Of a DNA stretch of 64,000 bases, positions 39,679-48,823 are shown piece after piece. Position 1 is the stretch's first letter, and the number at the start of each line of letters is the position of its first letter. Where the stretch lies: positions 62,001-126,000 of the forward strand of contig NZ_MDGL01000035.1 in NCBI RefSeq assembly GCF_002742265.1, in the 5' to 3' direction. The stretch is from Maribacter sp. 4G9. GTDB lineage: Bacteria; Bacteroidota; Bacteroidia; Flavobacteriales; Flavobacteriaceae. The notes under the pieces are model-generated. The model saw only the letters and a program-made list of their open reading frames with translations. It was not told where the DNA came from and did no database searches. A program made the position numbers and the translations under genes.

Positions 39679-40410
39679 ATGATAGATCTAAAAACAATCT
39701 CTACCGAACCACCATCGGGAATCTCAAAAAAAGAGATCAATAAAGGTTTGGTGCAATATCGCAACGAACTTTTTGAACTACAGAATAAATTTTATGCAGA
39801 CAGCCGTTTTGGTTTGCTCATCATTTTACAGGGTATGGATACTTCCGGTAAAGACGGAACGATACGTCATGCACTCAGTGGCATGAACCCACAAGGAGTA
39901 AGGGTAAAATCATTTAAAAAACCTACGGAGGAAGAGCTAAAACACGATTTTTTATGGCGGGTTTATCCGGACATTCCGGAAAAAGGAATGATACAAGTAT
40001 TTAATCGATCGTATTATGAGGACATCCTTGTTCCCAGGGTTTTGAACTCCGTGTCGGAAGAAATCCTTGCTCACCGATGCAAGTTGTTAAAATACTTGGA
40101 ACAACATTTAAGGCAAAACAACATCCATGTGCTAAAATTTTTTCTGCACATCTCAAAGGAACAACAGCAGGAACGGATTAACGAAAGGCTTATCAAGCCC
40201 CATAAACGCTGGAAATACAGTGCCGAGGATGAAAAGGCGGCCAACCAGTGGGGTGCCTACCAAAATGCATACAATATGGCAATAAACAACTGTGATGACC
40301 CGCCTTGGCATATTGTGCCGGCAGATAAACGGTGGTACCGTAATTATAGCGTTGCAAAAATTGTGACAGAACACCTTAAAAAACATAAATTAACATATCC
40401 TAACACCTAA
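39679..40410 (+). CDS. Polyphosphate:nucleotide phosphotransferase, PPK2 family
   Basis: The 243-residue enzyme has the PPK2 Walker-like loop LQGMDTSGKDGT (about residues 53-64), FLWRVYPDIPEKG and FNRSYYEDILVPRV, and a lid region KRWKY. PPK2 proteins move phosphate between inorganic polyphosphate and AMP, ADP or GDP; which step this one prefers is unclear. Placed after PRPP synthetase and near AMP phosphorylase, it would let the cell refill adenylates from polyphosphate when respiration stops. It is 14 bp ahead of the copper ATPase gene. Confidence 0.92.
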   Translation: MIDLKTISTEPPSGISKKEINKGLVQYRNELFELQNKFYADSRFGLLIILQGMDTSGKDGTIRHALSGMNPQGVRVKSFKKPTEEELKHDFLWRVYPDIPEKGMIQVFNRSYYEDILVPRVLNSVSEEILAHRCKLLKYLEQHLRQNNIHVLKFFLHISKEQQQERINERLIKPHKRWKYSAEDEKAANQWGAYQNAYNMAINNCDDPPWHIVPADKRWYRNYSVAKIVTEHLKKHKLTYPNT

Positions 40411-40424
40411 AAAAATAGAATACA

Positions 40425-42527
40425 ATGGAAAATCACGAACATCACAATCACGAAGAAATGGACCATTCTAAAATGGACCATTCAAAGAAGAAACACAAAA
40501 AAGAAGACCACTCTAAAATGAATCACGGAGGTGGAGACCATTCAGGTCACAATCCGGGTCACGGTCAAATGGGTCACGACCATCATAAAATGATGGTCAA
40601 GGACTTTAGAAAACGGTTCTGGGTATCATTGATAATTACCATCCCAATTCTGTTCTTCTCGCCAATGATACAGGAATTTTTTGGTTATGATTATTTATTG
40701 CCGGGAAATCCCTATGTGCTGTTTATCCTATCGTCCTTTGTATATTTTTGGGGCGCATGGCCTTTCTTAAAAGGCTTTTATAAGGAAATTAAAGCTAAAG
40801 GTCCAGGAATGATGACCCTAATCTCCATGGCTATCAGTGTTGCCTATTTTTATAGTACGGCAACCGTTTTCGGACTTAAAGGCGAAGATTTCTTTTGGGA
40901 ATTGAGTACGCTTATTGTCATTATGCTTTTGGGGCATTGGTTGGAAATGAAATCAGTTTTAGGTGCTTCCAAGGCGTTGCAATTATTGGTGAGCATGCTA
41001 CCTTCGGAAGCGCACAAAGTTGTGGGCGATAAAATTGAAGATGTTAGTCTTGAAAACCTGGTGAAAGATGACATCATCCTAATAAAACCTGGAGAAAAAG
41101 TACCGGCAGACGGTATTATTACCGAAGGCACCAGTTACCTAAACGAATCCATGCTCACAGGCGAATCTAAACCAGTAAAAAAAGAATTGGATGACAAAGT
41201 AATCGGCGGTTCCATTAACGGCAACAGCACCTTAAAAGTAAAGGTTCAACATACAGGTAAGGACAGCTACCTCAACAAGGTTATTAAAATGGTCGATGAG
41301 GCACAACGTACTAAATCCAAAATGCAAAACCTTTCAGATAGGGCTGCAAAATGGTTGACCTACATCGCTTTAGTAATTGGTTTTGGAACATTAGCAGTTT
41401 GGCTGGCTTTAGGTTTTCCGTTCGTATATGCTTTGGAAAGAATGGTTACCGTTATGGTAATTGCCTGTCCGCATGCTTTAGGACTTGCCATTCCACTTGT
41501 GGTTGCGATTTCTACCGCAGTTTCAGCACAAAATGGCTTGCTTATTCGAAATAGAACTGCGTTTGAAGAGTCCAGAAAAATATCCGCTTTGCTTTTTGAT
41601 AAAACAGGAACACTAACCAAAGGTGATTTTGGTGTTACCCGAATAGAATCTGTTACCGATAAGTATTCAACAGAGGAAATTTTAAGACTTTCAAGTGCAT
41701 TGGAACAAAGTTCTGAACATCCAATCGCTGTTGGGATTATCAAAAAAGTAAAAGAAGATAACATTACCATTCCAAAACCAGAAAATTTTAATGCGATTAC
41801 TGGCAAAGGTGTAGAAGCCGATGTGGAAGGCAAACAAATAAAGGTGGTAAGCCCAGGCTATTTACGTGATGAAAAAATTGCCATTCCAAAAGACGCTTAC
41901 AGCGATGCCGCAGAAACTGTAGTATTCGTTTTAATTGATGGAAAATTGGCAGGATATATAGCCCTTTCAGATGAAATTAGACCTGAATCCGCTAGTGCGA
42001 TACAAACCTTTAAAAAGAACAATATTAAAGTATATATGGCTACTGGAGATAATGAAAAAACTGCCAAAGCCGTAAGTGATAAACTTGGTTTGGATGGCTA
42101 TTATGCCGAAGTATTGCCCCATCAAAAAGTTGAAATTGTAAAAGAATTACAGGCTAAAGGTGAATTTGTTGCCATGACAGGCGATGGTGTAAATGATGCA
42201 CCAGCATTGGCACAAGCAAATGTTGGTGTTGCCGTAGGTTCTGGTTCCGATATTGCTGCTGAAACAGCCGATATTATTCTGGTCAACAGCAACCCGAAAG
42301 ACATTGCTAATTTAATTTTGTTTGGCAAAGCCACCTATAATAAGATGATCCAGAACCTGATCTGGGCTACCGGTTATAATGTCGTGGCCATCCCTTTAGC
42401 AGCCGGTGTACTATATTCAACTGGATTCGTATTGGGACCAGCCGTAGCTGCTGTATTTATGAGTTTGAGCACGATTATAGTGGCCATTAATGCACAATTA
42501 TTAAAGCGAAAAATCGGTAAAAAATAA
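40425..42527 (+). CDS. copB: P1B-3-type (CPH) copper-translocating ATPase, CopB-like
   Basis: This 700-residue P-type ATPase starts with a ~58-residue histidine/methionine-rich tail holding repeated DHSKM units and a final GHDHHKMM. Eight transmembrane helices are expected. The transport motif is CPHALGLAIP, not CPC, which defines the CopB/P1B-3 class. The catalytic set is complete: LTGESKPV, DKTGTLTKG and GDGVNDAPALAQA. It should export copper (or silver) from the cytoplasm using ATP. Its stop overlaps the ATG of the MFS gene by 1 bp. Copper ATPases of this class also occur in low-oxygen islands. Confidence 0.92.
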   Translation: MENHEHHNHEEMDHSKMDHSKKKHKKEDHSKMNHGGGDHSGHNPGHGQMGHDHHKMMVKDFRKRFWVSLIITIPILFFSPMIQEFFGYDYLLPGNPYVLFILSSFVYFWGAWPFLKGFYKEIKAKGPGMMTLISMAISVAYFYSTATVFGLKGEDFFWELSTLIVIMLLGHWLEMKSVLGASKALQLLVSMLPSEAHKVVGDKIEDVSLENLVKDDIILIKPGEKVPADGIITEGTSYLNESMLTGESKPVKKELDDKVIGGSINGNSTLKVKVQHTGKDSYLNKVIKMVDEAQRTKSKMQNLSDRAAKWLTYIALVIGFGTLAVWLALGFPFVYALERMVTVMVIACPHALGLAIPLVVAISTAVSAQNGLLIRNRTAFEESRKISALLFDKTGTLTKGDFGVTRIESVTDKYSTEEILRLSSALEQSSEHPIAVGIIKKVKEDNITIPKPENFNAITGKGVEADVEGKQIKVVSPGYLRDEKIAIPKDAYSDAAETVVFVLIDGKLAGYIALSDEIRPESASAIQTFKKNNIKVYMATGDNEKTAKAVSDKLGLDGYYAEVLPHQKVEIVKELQAKGEFVAMTGDGVNDAPALAQANVGVAVGSGSDIAAETADIILVNSNPKDIANLILFGKATYNKMIQNLIWATGYNVVAIPLAAGVLYSTGFVLGPAVAAVFMSLSTIIVAINAQLLKRKIGKK

Positions 42528-43735
42528 TGAACAAGAAAGAAAAGCTCAACAGGATATCTTTAATCCTGTTGAGTTTATTTGTAGTGATGTTGGGTTATGG
42601 TATTTTATTGCCAACCCTTCCCTACTATACCGAAAGATTAGCTTTAAAAGACAATCTCGACACCGATTTAATCAACTTCCATATTGGGTTACTTACCAGC
42701 ATTTATCCTCTATTTCAATTAATTTTTGTAATATTGTGGGGCAGACTTTCCGATAAATATGGTCGTAAGCCCATAATTCTGGTTGGGCTTATCGGGTTTA
42801 TAACAATGAACCTATTGACCGGTCTGGCAACTTCGCTCACCATGTTGTATGTAGCCCGTATAATCGGAGGAATATTTACCTCTTCGGTAATTCCCGTCAG
42901 CAATGCCTATCTAAGTGATATAACCTCGGAAAAGCGTAGGACCAAAATAATGGCGTGGTCAGGGGTCGCAATCAGTTCGGGTGTTATCTTTGGCCCTGTT
43001 TTGGGGGGGCTGTTATCACAGACCAACGTGCACTTGAAATATTCTTTTGGCGTATTTCATTTTGACCGATTTTCGGTTCCATTTTTCTTTGCCGCAGTAT
43101 TGGGTTTGATCGTATTGTTCGTTATTCTAAAATGGTTGAAGAACACGGCAATAGTGACCAAGATCAGAGAAAAAACGATAAAATTTAATTTTACTTTTAG
43201 TAATTATTTTATCATACTGTTGCTGCTATCCTTTGTAATGCAATTTGTTGTGACCCTGTTTGAAACCGTATTTTCAATCTATGGCAAGGACGAGCTGGCG
43301 TTCAATAGTAGTCAAGTCGGTATTGGCTTTATGCTTTGCGGTTCTGTGATGGCAGTCTTACAGCCTGTTTTTGCTACTTATGGGGAAAAGATAATGACCT
43401 CGAAACAGCAAATCACGTTAGGCTTAGTGATTACCGGACTTTCACTTATTGTATTCCCTTTTTTGCGCAATGAGCTATCTGTATATGGTATGATAATACT
43501 ATTTGCCAGTGGTGGTGCGATGGTAACCCCAAATCTGCTTTCAGCCGTCTCTTTGTTATCTAAGGAAGATACGGGAAGAAACATTTCCATACAAAGCTCC
43601 ACAAACAGTATCGGCCAGATTTTAGGACCCGTATTGGGAACTTGGTTGCTCGCCGGTGGCTTTTACTACCCTTTTATAATTGCAGGCTCGGTCGTTTTGG
43701 TTGCAATAGGATTGGTTTACTATTTAAGGAAATAG
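42527..43735 (+). CDS. MFS transporter
   Basis: The 402-residue protein has about twelve membrane helices and the major-facilitator motif A GRLSDKYGRKPIILVG between helices 2 and 3. A helix-5 motif C-like stretch follows at VIFGPVLGGLL. It resembles drug/metabolite exporters of the DHA1 kind. The start ATG shares its A with the stop of the copper ATPase, so the two are coupled. The substrate is unknown, and a link to metal resistance is only positional. Confidence 0.85.
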   Translation: MNKKEKLNRISLILLSLFVVMLGYGILLPTLPYYTERLALKDNLDTDLINFHIGLLTSIYPLFQLIFVILWGRLSDKYGRKPIILVGLIGFITMNLLTGLATSLTMLYVARIIGGIFTSSVIPVSNAYLSDITSEKRRTKIMAWSGVAISSGVIFGPVLGGLLSQTNVHLKYSFGVFHFDRFSVPFFFAAVLGLIVLFVILKWLKNTAIVTKIREKTIKFNFTFSNYFIILLLLSFVMQFVVTLFETVFSIYGKDELAFNSSQVGIGFMLCGSVMAVLQPVFATYGEKIMTSKQQITLGLVITGLSLIVFPFLRNELSVYGMIILFASGGAMVTPNLLSAVSLLSKEDTGRNISIQSSTNSIGQILGPVLGTWLLAGGFYYPFIIAGSVVLVAIGLVYYLRK

Positions 43736-43737
43736 CG

Positions 43738-44928
43738 ATGACGCACAAATCAGCAGAAGATAATATCAAAAAAGTATTGCACGTTGTGGGCCATAATGAA
43801 GACTATATCGAGTTGGTCCATTCGGGCAAAGACTATTTTCATCGTTTGGAAAAAATAATTGAAAAGGCGCAAAAGGAAATACATTTACAAACCTACATTT
43901 TTGAAAACGATAGTACTGGAAATCGCATAGCTGCTCTACTGAAGAAAGCAGCCCAACGAAAAGTCAAAGTGTATGTCTTACTGGATGCCTATGGTAGCGC
44001 TACGCTCCCCGATAGTTATGTCCATGATTTGGTACAACATGGTATTTCACTACGTTTTTTCTCCCCTTTGTTCTCTTGGAACAATTTTTATCTCGGTAGG
44101 CATATGCATCACAAAGTAGTCGTTGCCGACGGAAAAACAGCACTCATCGGTGGGATCAATATTGCCGATAAATACCATGGAACCCAAGATTCTGAACCCT
44201 GGCTTGATTATGCCGTGCAATTGGTTTGCCCTGTAGCAGTAGATTTACAGAATCTGTGCAAGGATTATTTTTTTAAACAACGGAGTTCGAAAAAAGTAAA
44301 TCCCGTCCTGCATTTGGTGAACAAAGCAAGGGTTGGAATCTTACAAAACGACTGGCTTAAAAGTAAAACCGAAGTCTGTGATGCCTATACTAATGCCATT
44401 CTCCATGCCGAAAAAGAAATAGTAATCGTAGGCTCATATTTTTTACCTGGAAGGCGGATAGCAAAAGCCCTAAAAAAGGCAAGTGAAAAGGGTATAAAAA
44501 TAATAGTCGTATTGGCTGGGGTTAGTGATGTACCGTTGGTACGTAGGGCAACCGAACATTTGTATTCCTCTTTTTTAAACCACCATATGAGGATATATGA
44601 GTGGAACAAATCCGTAGTGCATGGTAAAGCCTCCGTGGTAGATAAAAAATGGTCCACCGTAGGCTCATTTAACCTGAACAGTCTTAGTTGCTACGGTAGT
44701 ATTGAAATGAACGTGGAAATTCACTCCGTAGAATTTGCCGAAAACCTTCGCGCTGACTTTGAAAAGGTTATCAGCGAGTGTAGCGAAATTACAAAGGAGA
44801 GTCTCAAACAAAGAGCAGGTATATTCAACAGGTTGGCAAATTGGGTTTCCTATCAAATGGTTCGTACGGCGATGCTTTTACTCACCTTTCTTCCCCATTT
44901 AAGGTTTTTGAAAGACTACAGGTTATAG
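43738..44928 (+). CDS. Cardiolipin synthase / phospholipase D family protein
   Basis: The 396-residue protein carries two HKD motifs, HMHHKVVVADGKTALIGG at about residue 122 and VVHGKASVVDKKWSTVGS at about residue 293, the paired active sites of the PLD superfamily. I use the ATG at 43738, 2 bp after the MFS stop; the open frame back to 43642 lies inside that gene. There is no N-terminal membrane segment, but the last ~40 residues are hydrophobic/amphipathic. It probably forms cardiolipin or modifies phospholipids, consistent with the CFA synthase upstream as a second membrane-remodelling enzyme. Confidence 0.87.
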   Translation: MTHKSAEDNIKKVLHVVGHNEDYIELVHSGKDYFHRLEKIIEKAQKEIHLQTYIFENDSTGNRIAALLKKAAQRKVKVYVLLDAYGSATLPDSYVHDLVQHGISLRFFSPLFSWNNFYLGRHMHHKVVVADGKTALIGGINIADKYHGTQDSEPWLDYAVQLVCPVAVDLQNLCKDYFFKQRSSKKVNPVLHLVNKARVGILQNDWLKSKTEVCDAYTNAILHAEKEIVIVGSYFLPGRRIAKALKKASEKGIKIIVVLAGVSDVPLVRRATEHLYSSFLNHHMRIYEWNKSVVHGKASVVDKKWSTVGSFNLNSLSCYGSIEMNVEIHSVEFAENLRADFEKVISECSEITKESLKQRAGIFNRLANWVSYQMVRTAMLLLTFLPHLRFLKDYRL

Positions 44929-45039
44929 AATATTGATAAATGGTTATAAGAACTATGGAGCCCGATTAGAAAACTAAATGCTAAAAGATGATAAAAATGT
45001 GAACACAAAGTCATTTATACATTTTAAGATAGCGAAAGA

Positions 45040-46779
45040 ATGAATGGCTTTTTAAAAGATTTGACAATGAAAAAATTCTATTACAACGAAGAACAGCAAT
45101 CCTATGATGCGATTGTTGTGGGAACCGGCATCAGCGGTGGCTGGGCCGCCAAAGAACTTTGTGAGAACGGCCTTAAGACCTTGGTTTTGGAGCGTGGAAG
45201 AATGGTACGTCATATCACGGACTATCCAACGGCCTATAAAGATCCATGGGACTTACCGAACGGAGGGAAACCAACCCAGGAAGATTTAAAAAAACAACCA
45301 AAGCAAAATAGGACCGGGTACACGACCAATGCGGCCAGTGCCCTGTGGTTCGTGAACGATTTGGAACACCCCTACAACGAAATCAAACGATTTGATTGGA
45401 TGCGGGGCTACCATGTGGGAGGGCGTTCCATCATGTGGGGGCGACATAGTTACCGTTGGAGCGATATCGATTTTACGGCCAACCAGCGCGAGGGAATCGC
45501 AGTGGATTGGCCCGTTAGATATAAGGACATTGCCCCTTGGTACGACAAAGTAGAGGCCTACATCGGGGTATCGGGGGAAAATCTTGGGCTGAAGCAATTG
45601 CCCGACGGCCAGTTTTTACCCATGATGGAACTCAATTGTGTCGAACAACATTTTAGGGAAAAGGTAAGCGAGAATTTAAATGGCCGTGTGGTCACGGCAG
45701 GAAGGGTCGCCAATATTACTGGAACCAAAAAATTCGAAGGCCGACAACATTGCATGTTCCGAAACCGCTGTATACGTGGTTGCCCATTTGGGGCATATTT
45801 TAGCAGTAATTCCTCAACCTTGCCTGCAGCCGAACGAACAGGAAACCTAACGTTAAGACCCGACTCCATTGTACATGAAGTGATGTATGATTCCAATACC
45901 AAACGTGCGACCGGCGTGAAGGTCATCGATATGGTCACCAAGGAAGCGCATGAGTTCAAGGCCAAGGTAATTTTCCTATGCGCCTCATCCATTGCCTCTA
46001 CATCAATATTGATGCAATCAAAATCCGATCGCTTCCCGAACGGTATGGGGAACGATTCCGATCAGCTGGGAAGGAACATTATGGATCATCATTTGGGTGT
46101 GGGTGCCCAAGGCAAGTTTGAAGGGCTTGAAGACAAATATTATAAGGGGCGAAAACCAAATGGGGTATATATCCCGCGCTTTAGAAATCTTGGTGGCGAT
46201 TCCGACCGCAAAGATTATAAGCGAGGTTTTGGCTATCAAGGCGGTGCCGGAAGAGGCAATTGGGACGAAGCCGTCGCCGAACTATCTTTCGGGAAAGATC
46301 TAAAAGAGACCATCCTGAAACCAGGCGGATGGACCATGGGTCTTGGCGGCTTCGGCGAAGTGCTTCCGTACGAAGAAAATAGAATGACCTTGGATTATGA
46401 TAAGTTGGACGGTTGGGGGCTACCTACGGTAACTTTCGATGCCGAATTCAAGGAGAATGAATGGGCCATGCGGAAGGACATGAAGGAATCCGCTGTCGAA
46501 ATGCTAAAAAAAGCTGGGCTGCGCGATGTCCAGCCTTTTGACAATCCCGGGGCCCTAGGCCTTGGAATCCACGAAATGGGCACCGCCCGTATGGGAAGGG
46601 ATCGTAGGACTTCAGTACTCAATGGTTTCAACCAAGTTCATGATGTTCCTAATGTATATGTGACCGACGGATCGTTTATGTCATCCGCAGCCTGTGTAAA
46701 CCCATCCCTTACCTATATGGCATTTACGGCGCGAGCCGCAAACCATGCAGCAAAACAACTTAAAAAAGGAAATATATAA
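45040..46779 (+). CDS. GMC-family FAD oxidoreductase
   Basis: The 579-residue flavoprotein has the FAD Rossmann motif VVGTGISGGWAAKELCENG at about residue 24. GMC-type features follow (HVGGRSIMWGRHSYRW, a cysteine-bearing CIRGCPFGAYFS, and a C-terminal FMSSAACVNPSLTYMA). It resembles the large subunit of membrane-linked gluconate/sugar dehydrogenases common in Bacteroidota, but no small subunit or cytochrome gene is adjacent. No clear signal peptide or Tat motif is visible. The start could instead be the ATG at 45067. The gap of 111 bp before it is among the largest in the block. Confidence 0.85.
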   Translation: MNGFLKDLTMKKFYYNEEQQSYDAIVVGTGISGGWAAKELCENGLKTLVLERGRMVRHITDYPTAYKDPWDLPNGGKPTQEDLKKQPKQNRTGYTTNAASALWFVNDLEHPYNEIKRFDWMRGYHVGGRSIMWGRHSYRWSDIDFTANQREGIAVDWPVRYKDIAPWYDKVEAYIGVSGENLGLKQLPDGQFLPMMELNCVEQHFREKVSENLNGRVVTAGRVANITGTKKFEGRQHCMFRNRCIRGCPFGAYFSSNSSTLPAAERTGNLTLRPDSIVHEVMYDSNTKRATGVKVIDMVTKEAHEFKAKVIFLCASSIASTSILMQSKSDRFPNGMGNDSDQLGRNIMDHHLGVGAQGKFEGLEDKYYKGRKPNGVYIPRFRNLGGDSDRKDYKRGFGYQGGAGRGNWDEAVAELSFGKDLKETILKPGGWTMGLGGFGEVLPYEENRMTLDYDKLDGWGLPTVTFDAEFKENEWAMRKDMKESAVEMLKKAGLRDVQPFDNPGALGLGIHEMGTARMGRDRRTSVLNGFNQVHDVPNVYVTDGSFMSSAACVNPSLTYMAFTARAANHAAKQLKKGNI

Positions 46780-46850
46780 TCGATGGCGGAATACAAGCGA
46801 AACCTACACATCGTACAACTCATATTAAAAGATCAGTAATTTTAAAAAAA

Positions 46851-47309
46851 ATGACTATGACAGATTTAACAATTAGCGCAAGTGCGAATGTCCTCAGAAA
46901 CAATTACCTGGGCCACTTGGCCTATCTATGGCAAGGAAAATCCTATTTGATTCCTATTACCTATTATTTTGATCATGCAGACAATACAATTATTAGCTAT
47001 ACATCGGAAGGCCATAAAATCGATGCGATGCGAAAAAACAACTCGGTTACCGTACAGGTCGAAGAAATGCAATCTATGTTTAATTGGGAGTCGGTTATGG
47101 TGCACGGCACATTCGAAGAACTTGAAGGCACCATTGCCAAACAAAAGTTACACCTATTTACAGAAGGCATTAAAAGTATTATAAAACGAAAAGAACATAA
47201 AGAAGTCAAGTTCATCAACGAATTTTCAAGTAAATTATACTCCAGGGGCATTCCTATTGTTTACCGTATTAAAATACTGGAAATTATGGGAAAACGCAGG
47301 GAAACGTAA
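46851..47309 (+). CDS. Pyridoxamine 5'-phosphate oxidase-like flavin-binding protein
   Basis: The 152-residue protein has the split beta-barrel fold of FMN/F420-binding PNPOx-like proteins. An N-terminal ASANVLRNNYLGHLAYLW is followed by YLIPITYYFDHADNTIISYT and the repeat-like VTVQVEEMQSMFNWESVMVHG. It is cytoplasmic. Relatives reduce quinones, bilins or nitro groups, or simply bind flavin; the substrate is not known. It is the last clearly intact gene of the 47-kb plus-strand block. An in-frame ATG at 46857 is an alternative start. Confidence 0.83.
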   Translation: MTMTDLTISASANVLRNNYLGHLAYLWQGKSYLIPITYYFDHADNTIISYTSEGHKIDAMRKNNSVTVQVEEMQSMFNWESVMVHGTFEELEGTIAKQKLHLFTEGIKSIIKRKEHKEVKFINEFSSKLYSRGIPIVYRIKILEIMGKRRET

Positions 47310-47531
47310 AGGCAACTTCGCTAATCAGATGGACCTTTTTGTCTTTAAGAACCCTAACAGGTCTAAATTCCAAAGTAAGAATCTCAATTGCCAACTTAAA
47401 AATAATTAGCGGACGACCATTTAAAATAACTTTGAACTCATCGAACAATCGCTATTTGCAATTGGAGAAAAAATGCTAAAAATGGATATGTTGAATGTTA
47501 TGATAAAAAGTAACTTTATATTAGTTAAGTT
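47310..47531. other. Gap after the metabolic block
   Basis: I find no gene, hairpin terminator or repeat in this 222-bp stretch. A TAACTTTA box about 15 bp before the lipoprotein ATG resembles the Bacteroidota TAnnTTTG promoter element imperfectly, with a TTG 17 bp earlier, so a promoter for that gene is possible but weakly supported. The long same-strand run loses its tight spacing here. Confidence 0.4.
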
Positions 47532-48037
47532 ATGCTAAAACAAACAATTTACATATTGTCACTTTCATTGTTGGTTATCATGGCATGTAACGACGATGAC
47601 CAAAGTTCACAGCAGGTTAATCTGTTATTTATTGAAGATAATCTAGCAGGGGATTGGAAAAGGATTGCAGAATTTAGAGGGCAACCTAATGATTCGTTGG
47701 GAATTTTAGAGCCTACCGAAGATTTATTCGCTCAAATCGAAAGTTGCCAAAAAGACGATATGATACTATATGTAAAGGCATTCCAACAAGAAAAGAACTC
47801 CTATTTCTGGGAATCGGAGAAGTTGCATGTCATAGCCAGATAGCCCAGTCATTTATAGAAATTGGTACTTGGACTTTTGAGGAATCAGGAAAACTAAGCC
47901 ACTTTAATTCTGAGGTTAGCAAACCATTTATCGTGGTCCTATTGACGGGTCAACGATTGCGAATTCGAAAGGAATCGGGCATGGAAGAACCGGACGGGTT
48001 AATCTATGAATTTACTGAATATGAACGCATAAAATAA
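47532..48037 (+). pseudogene. Lipocalin-like lipoprotein, frameshifted
   Basis: The first frame (47532-47843) starts with a signal peptide and lipobox (LLVIMACNDD) and continues as a small beta-rich lipoprotein of about 103 residues. A second frame (to 48037), shifted by one position, continues in the same style with SFIEIGTWTFEESGKLSHF and ends YEFTEYERIK, like the second half of Bacteroidota lipocalin-like lipoproteins. A single frameshift between about 47800 and 47850 would join them. I read this as one disrupted gene, unless it is a sequencing error. The intact protein would be anchored in the outer membrane. Confidence 0.6.
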
Positions 48038-48115
48038 GGTATTTATGAGCTAGTCCTAACTATTGTTGGCCCAAGATTTAATTATCTGAATTGACTCAAT
48101 AGTTTTTCTAATTGC

Positions 48116-48412
48116 TCAACTGGAGAAGTCCAATCCTTTGCCCAGATCTTTGCGGTCAACCTTCTTTGCATCCATGTTTTGAATATCGGATGTCTTTTTA
48201 TCTGATTCTATGTGTTGGATATTTTCTTTGTACTGCCCTTGAGTGACTTCATTGCTATATTGCTCCATACCTATTTGCATGGCATTAATACGCTCGTTAC
48301 CTGAACTTATATCTTTGAACATTGGCGTAGTCAAATTCAACTCTTTAGCCAATTCATATCCAAGATTGAAAGCGGCTTTATAATCTTTGTCAACTTTTAG
48401 ATTTTCTTCCAT
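48116..48412 (-). CDS. Hypothetical protein, 98 aa, mobile-element associated
   Basis: The 98-residue product is hydrophilic and probably helical (AAFNLGYELAKELNL, INAMQIGMEQYSNEV) with a lysine/aspartate-rich end KKVDRKDLGKGLDFSS. It has no signal peptide or recognised domain. It begins 6 bp after the stop of the excisionase-like gene on the same strand, so the two form an operon. The C-terminal style resembles small proteins next to excisionase-like genes in Bacteroidota integrative elements; this is memory and context only. Confidence 0.6.
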   Translation of the reverse strand: MEENLKVDKDYKAAFNLGYELAKELNLTTPMFKDISSGNERINAMQIGMEQYSNEVTQGQYKENIQHIESDKKTSDIQNMDAKKVDRKDLGKGLDFSS

Positions 48413-48418
48413 AATTAA

Positions 48419-48688
48419 TTAAAAAGTTTCGCGCACATGTGCCTCAATATACTGATTTATGGAGTCCCGGTCGTAGAGAATAATTTTCTTTTGTGGTTGG
48501 GAAAAGGCAATTTTTCCCTCATCCCGCAATTTTTGTAAGGTGGTTGTAGATTTTATTTTAAGTATTCCCATTGCTTCCTCGCCGTCGATCCATTTGGCAG
48601 GCATCTCTTTTCGTTTCGATTCTACGTGCTCAACTACCTTATCAAATAGGGCGTAAAAGGCTTCTTCTTGTAGGCAGACAACTTGCAT
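48419..48688 (-). CDS. Excisionase-like helix-turn-helix DNA-binding protein
   Basis: The 89-residue protein contains a MerR/excisionase-type winged helix-turn-helix: WIDGEEAMGILKIKSTTTLQKL followed by a wing-like IAFSQPQKKIILYDRDSI. Similar HTH_17 proteins sit beside integrase genes in Bacteroidota mobile elements and help excision or regulate mobilisation genes. Here the nearest integrase is a frameshifted remnant about 140 bp away on the same strand. It is probably a leftover of an older element at this tRNA locus. Confidence 0.78.
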   Translation of the reverse strand: MQVVCLQEEAFYALFDKVVEHVESKRKEMPAKWIDGEEAMGILKIKSTTTLQKLRDEGKIAFSQPQKKIILYDRDSINQYIEAHVRETF

Positions 48689-48823
48689 AACAGTAATATC
48701 TGATTATATTAAAAGTATTTGGTTGATTTAAATATACCTCTGAGACAAGATAACAATTTATCCTTCACCCACATATATCAATTGACAAACAGCCATTTAA
48801 TTGGTCAAATGACATAACGGTTA

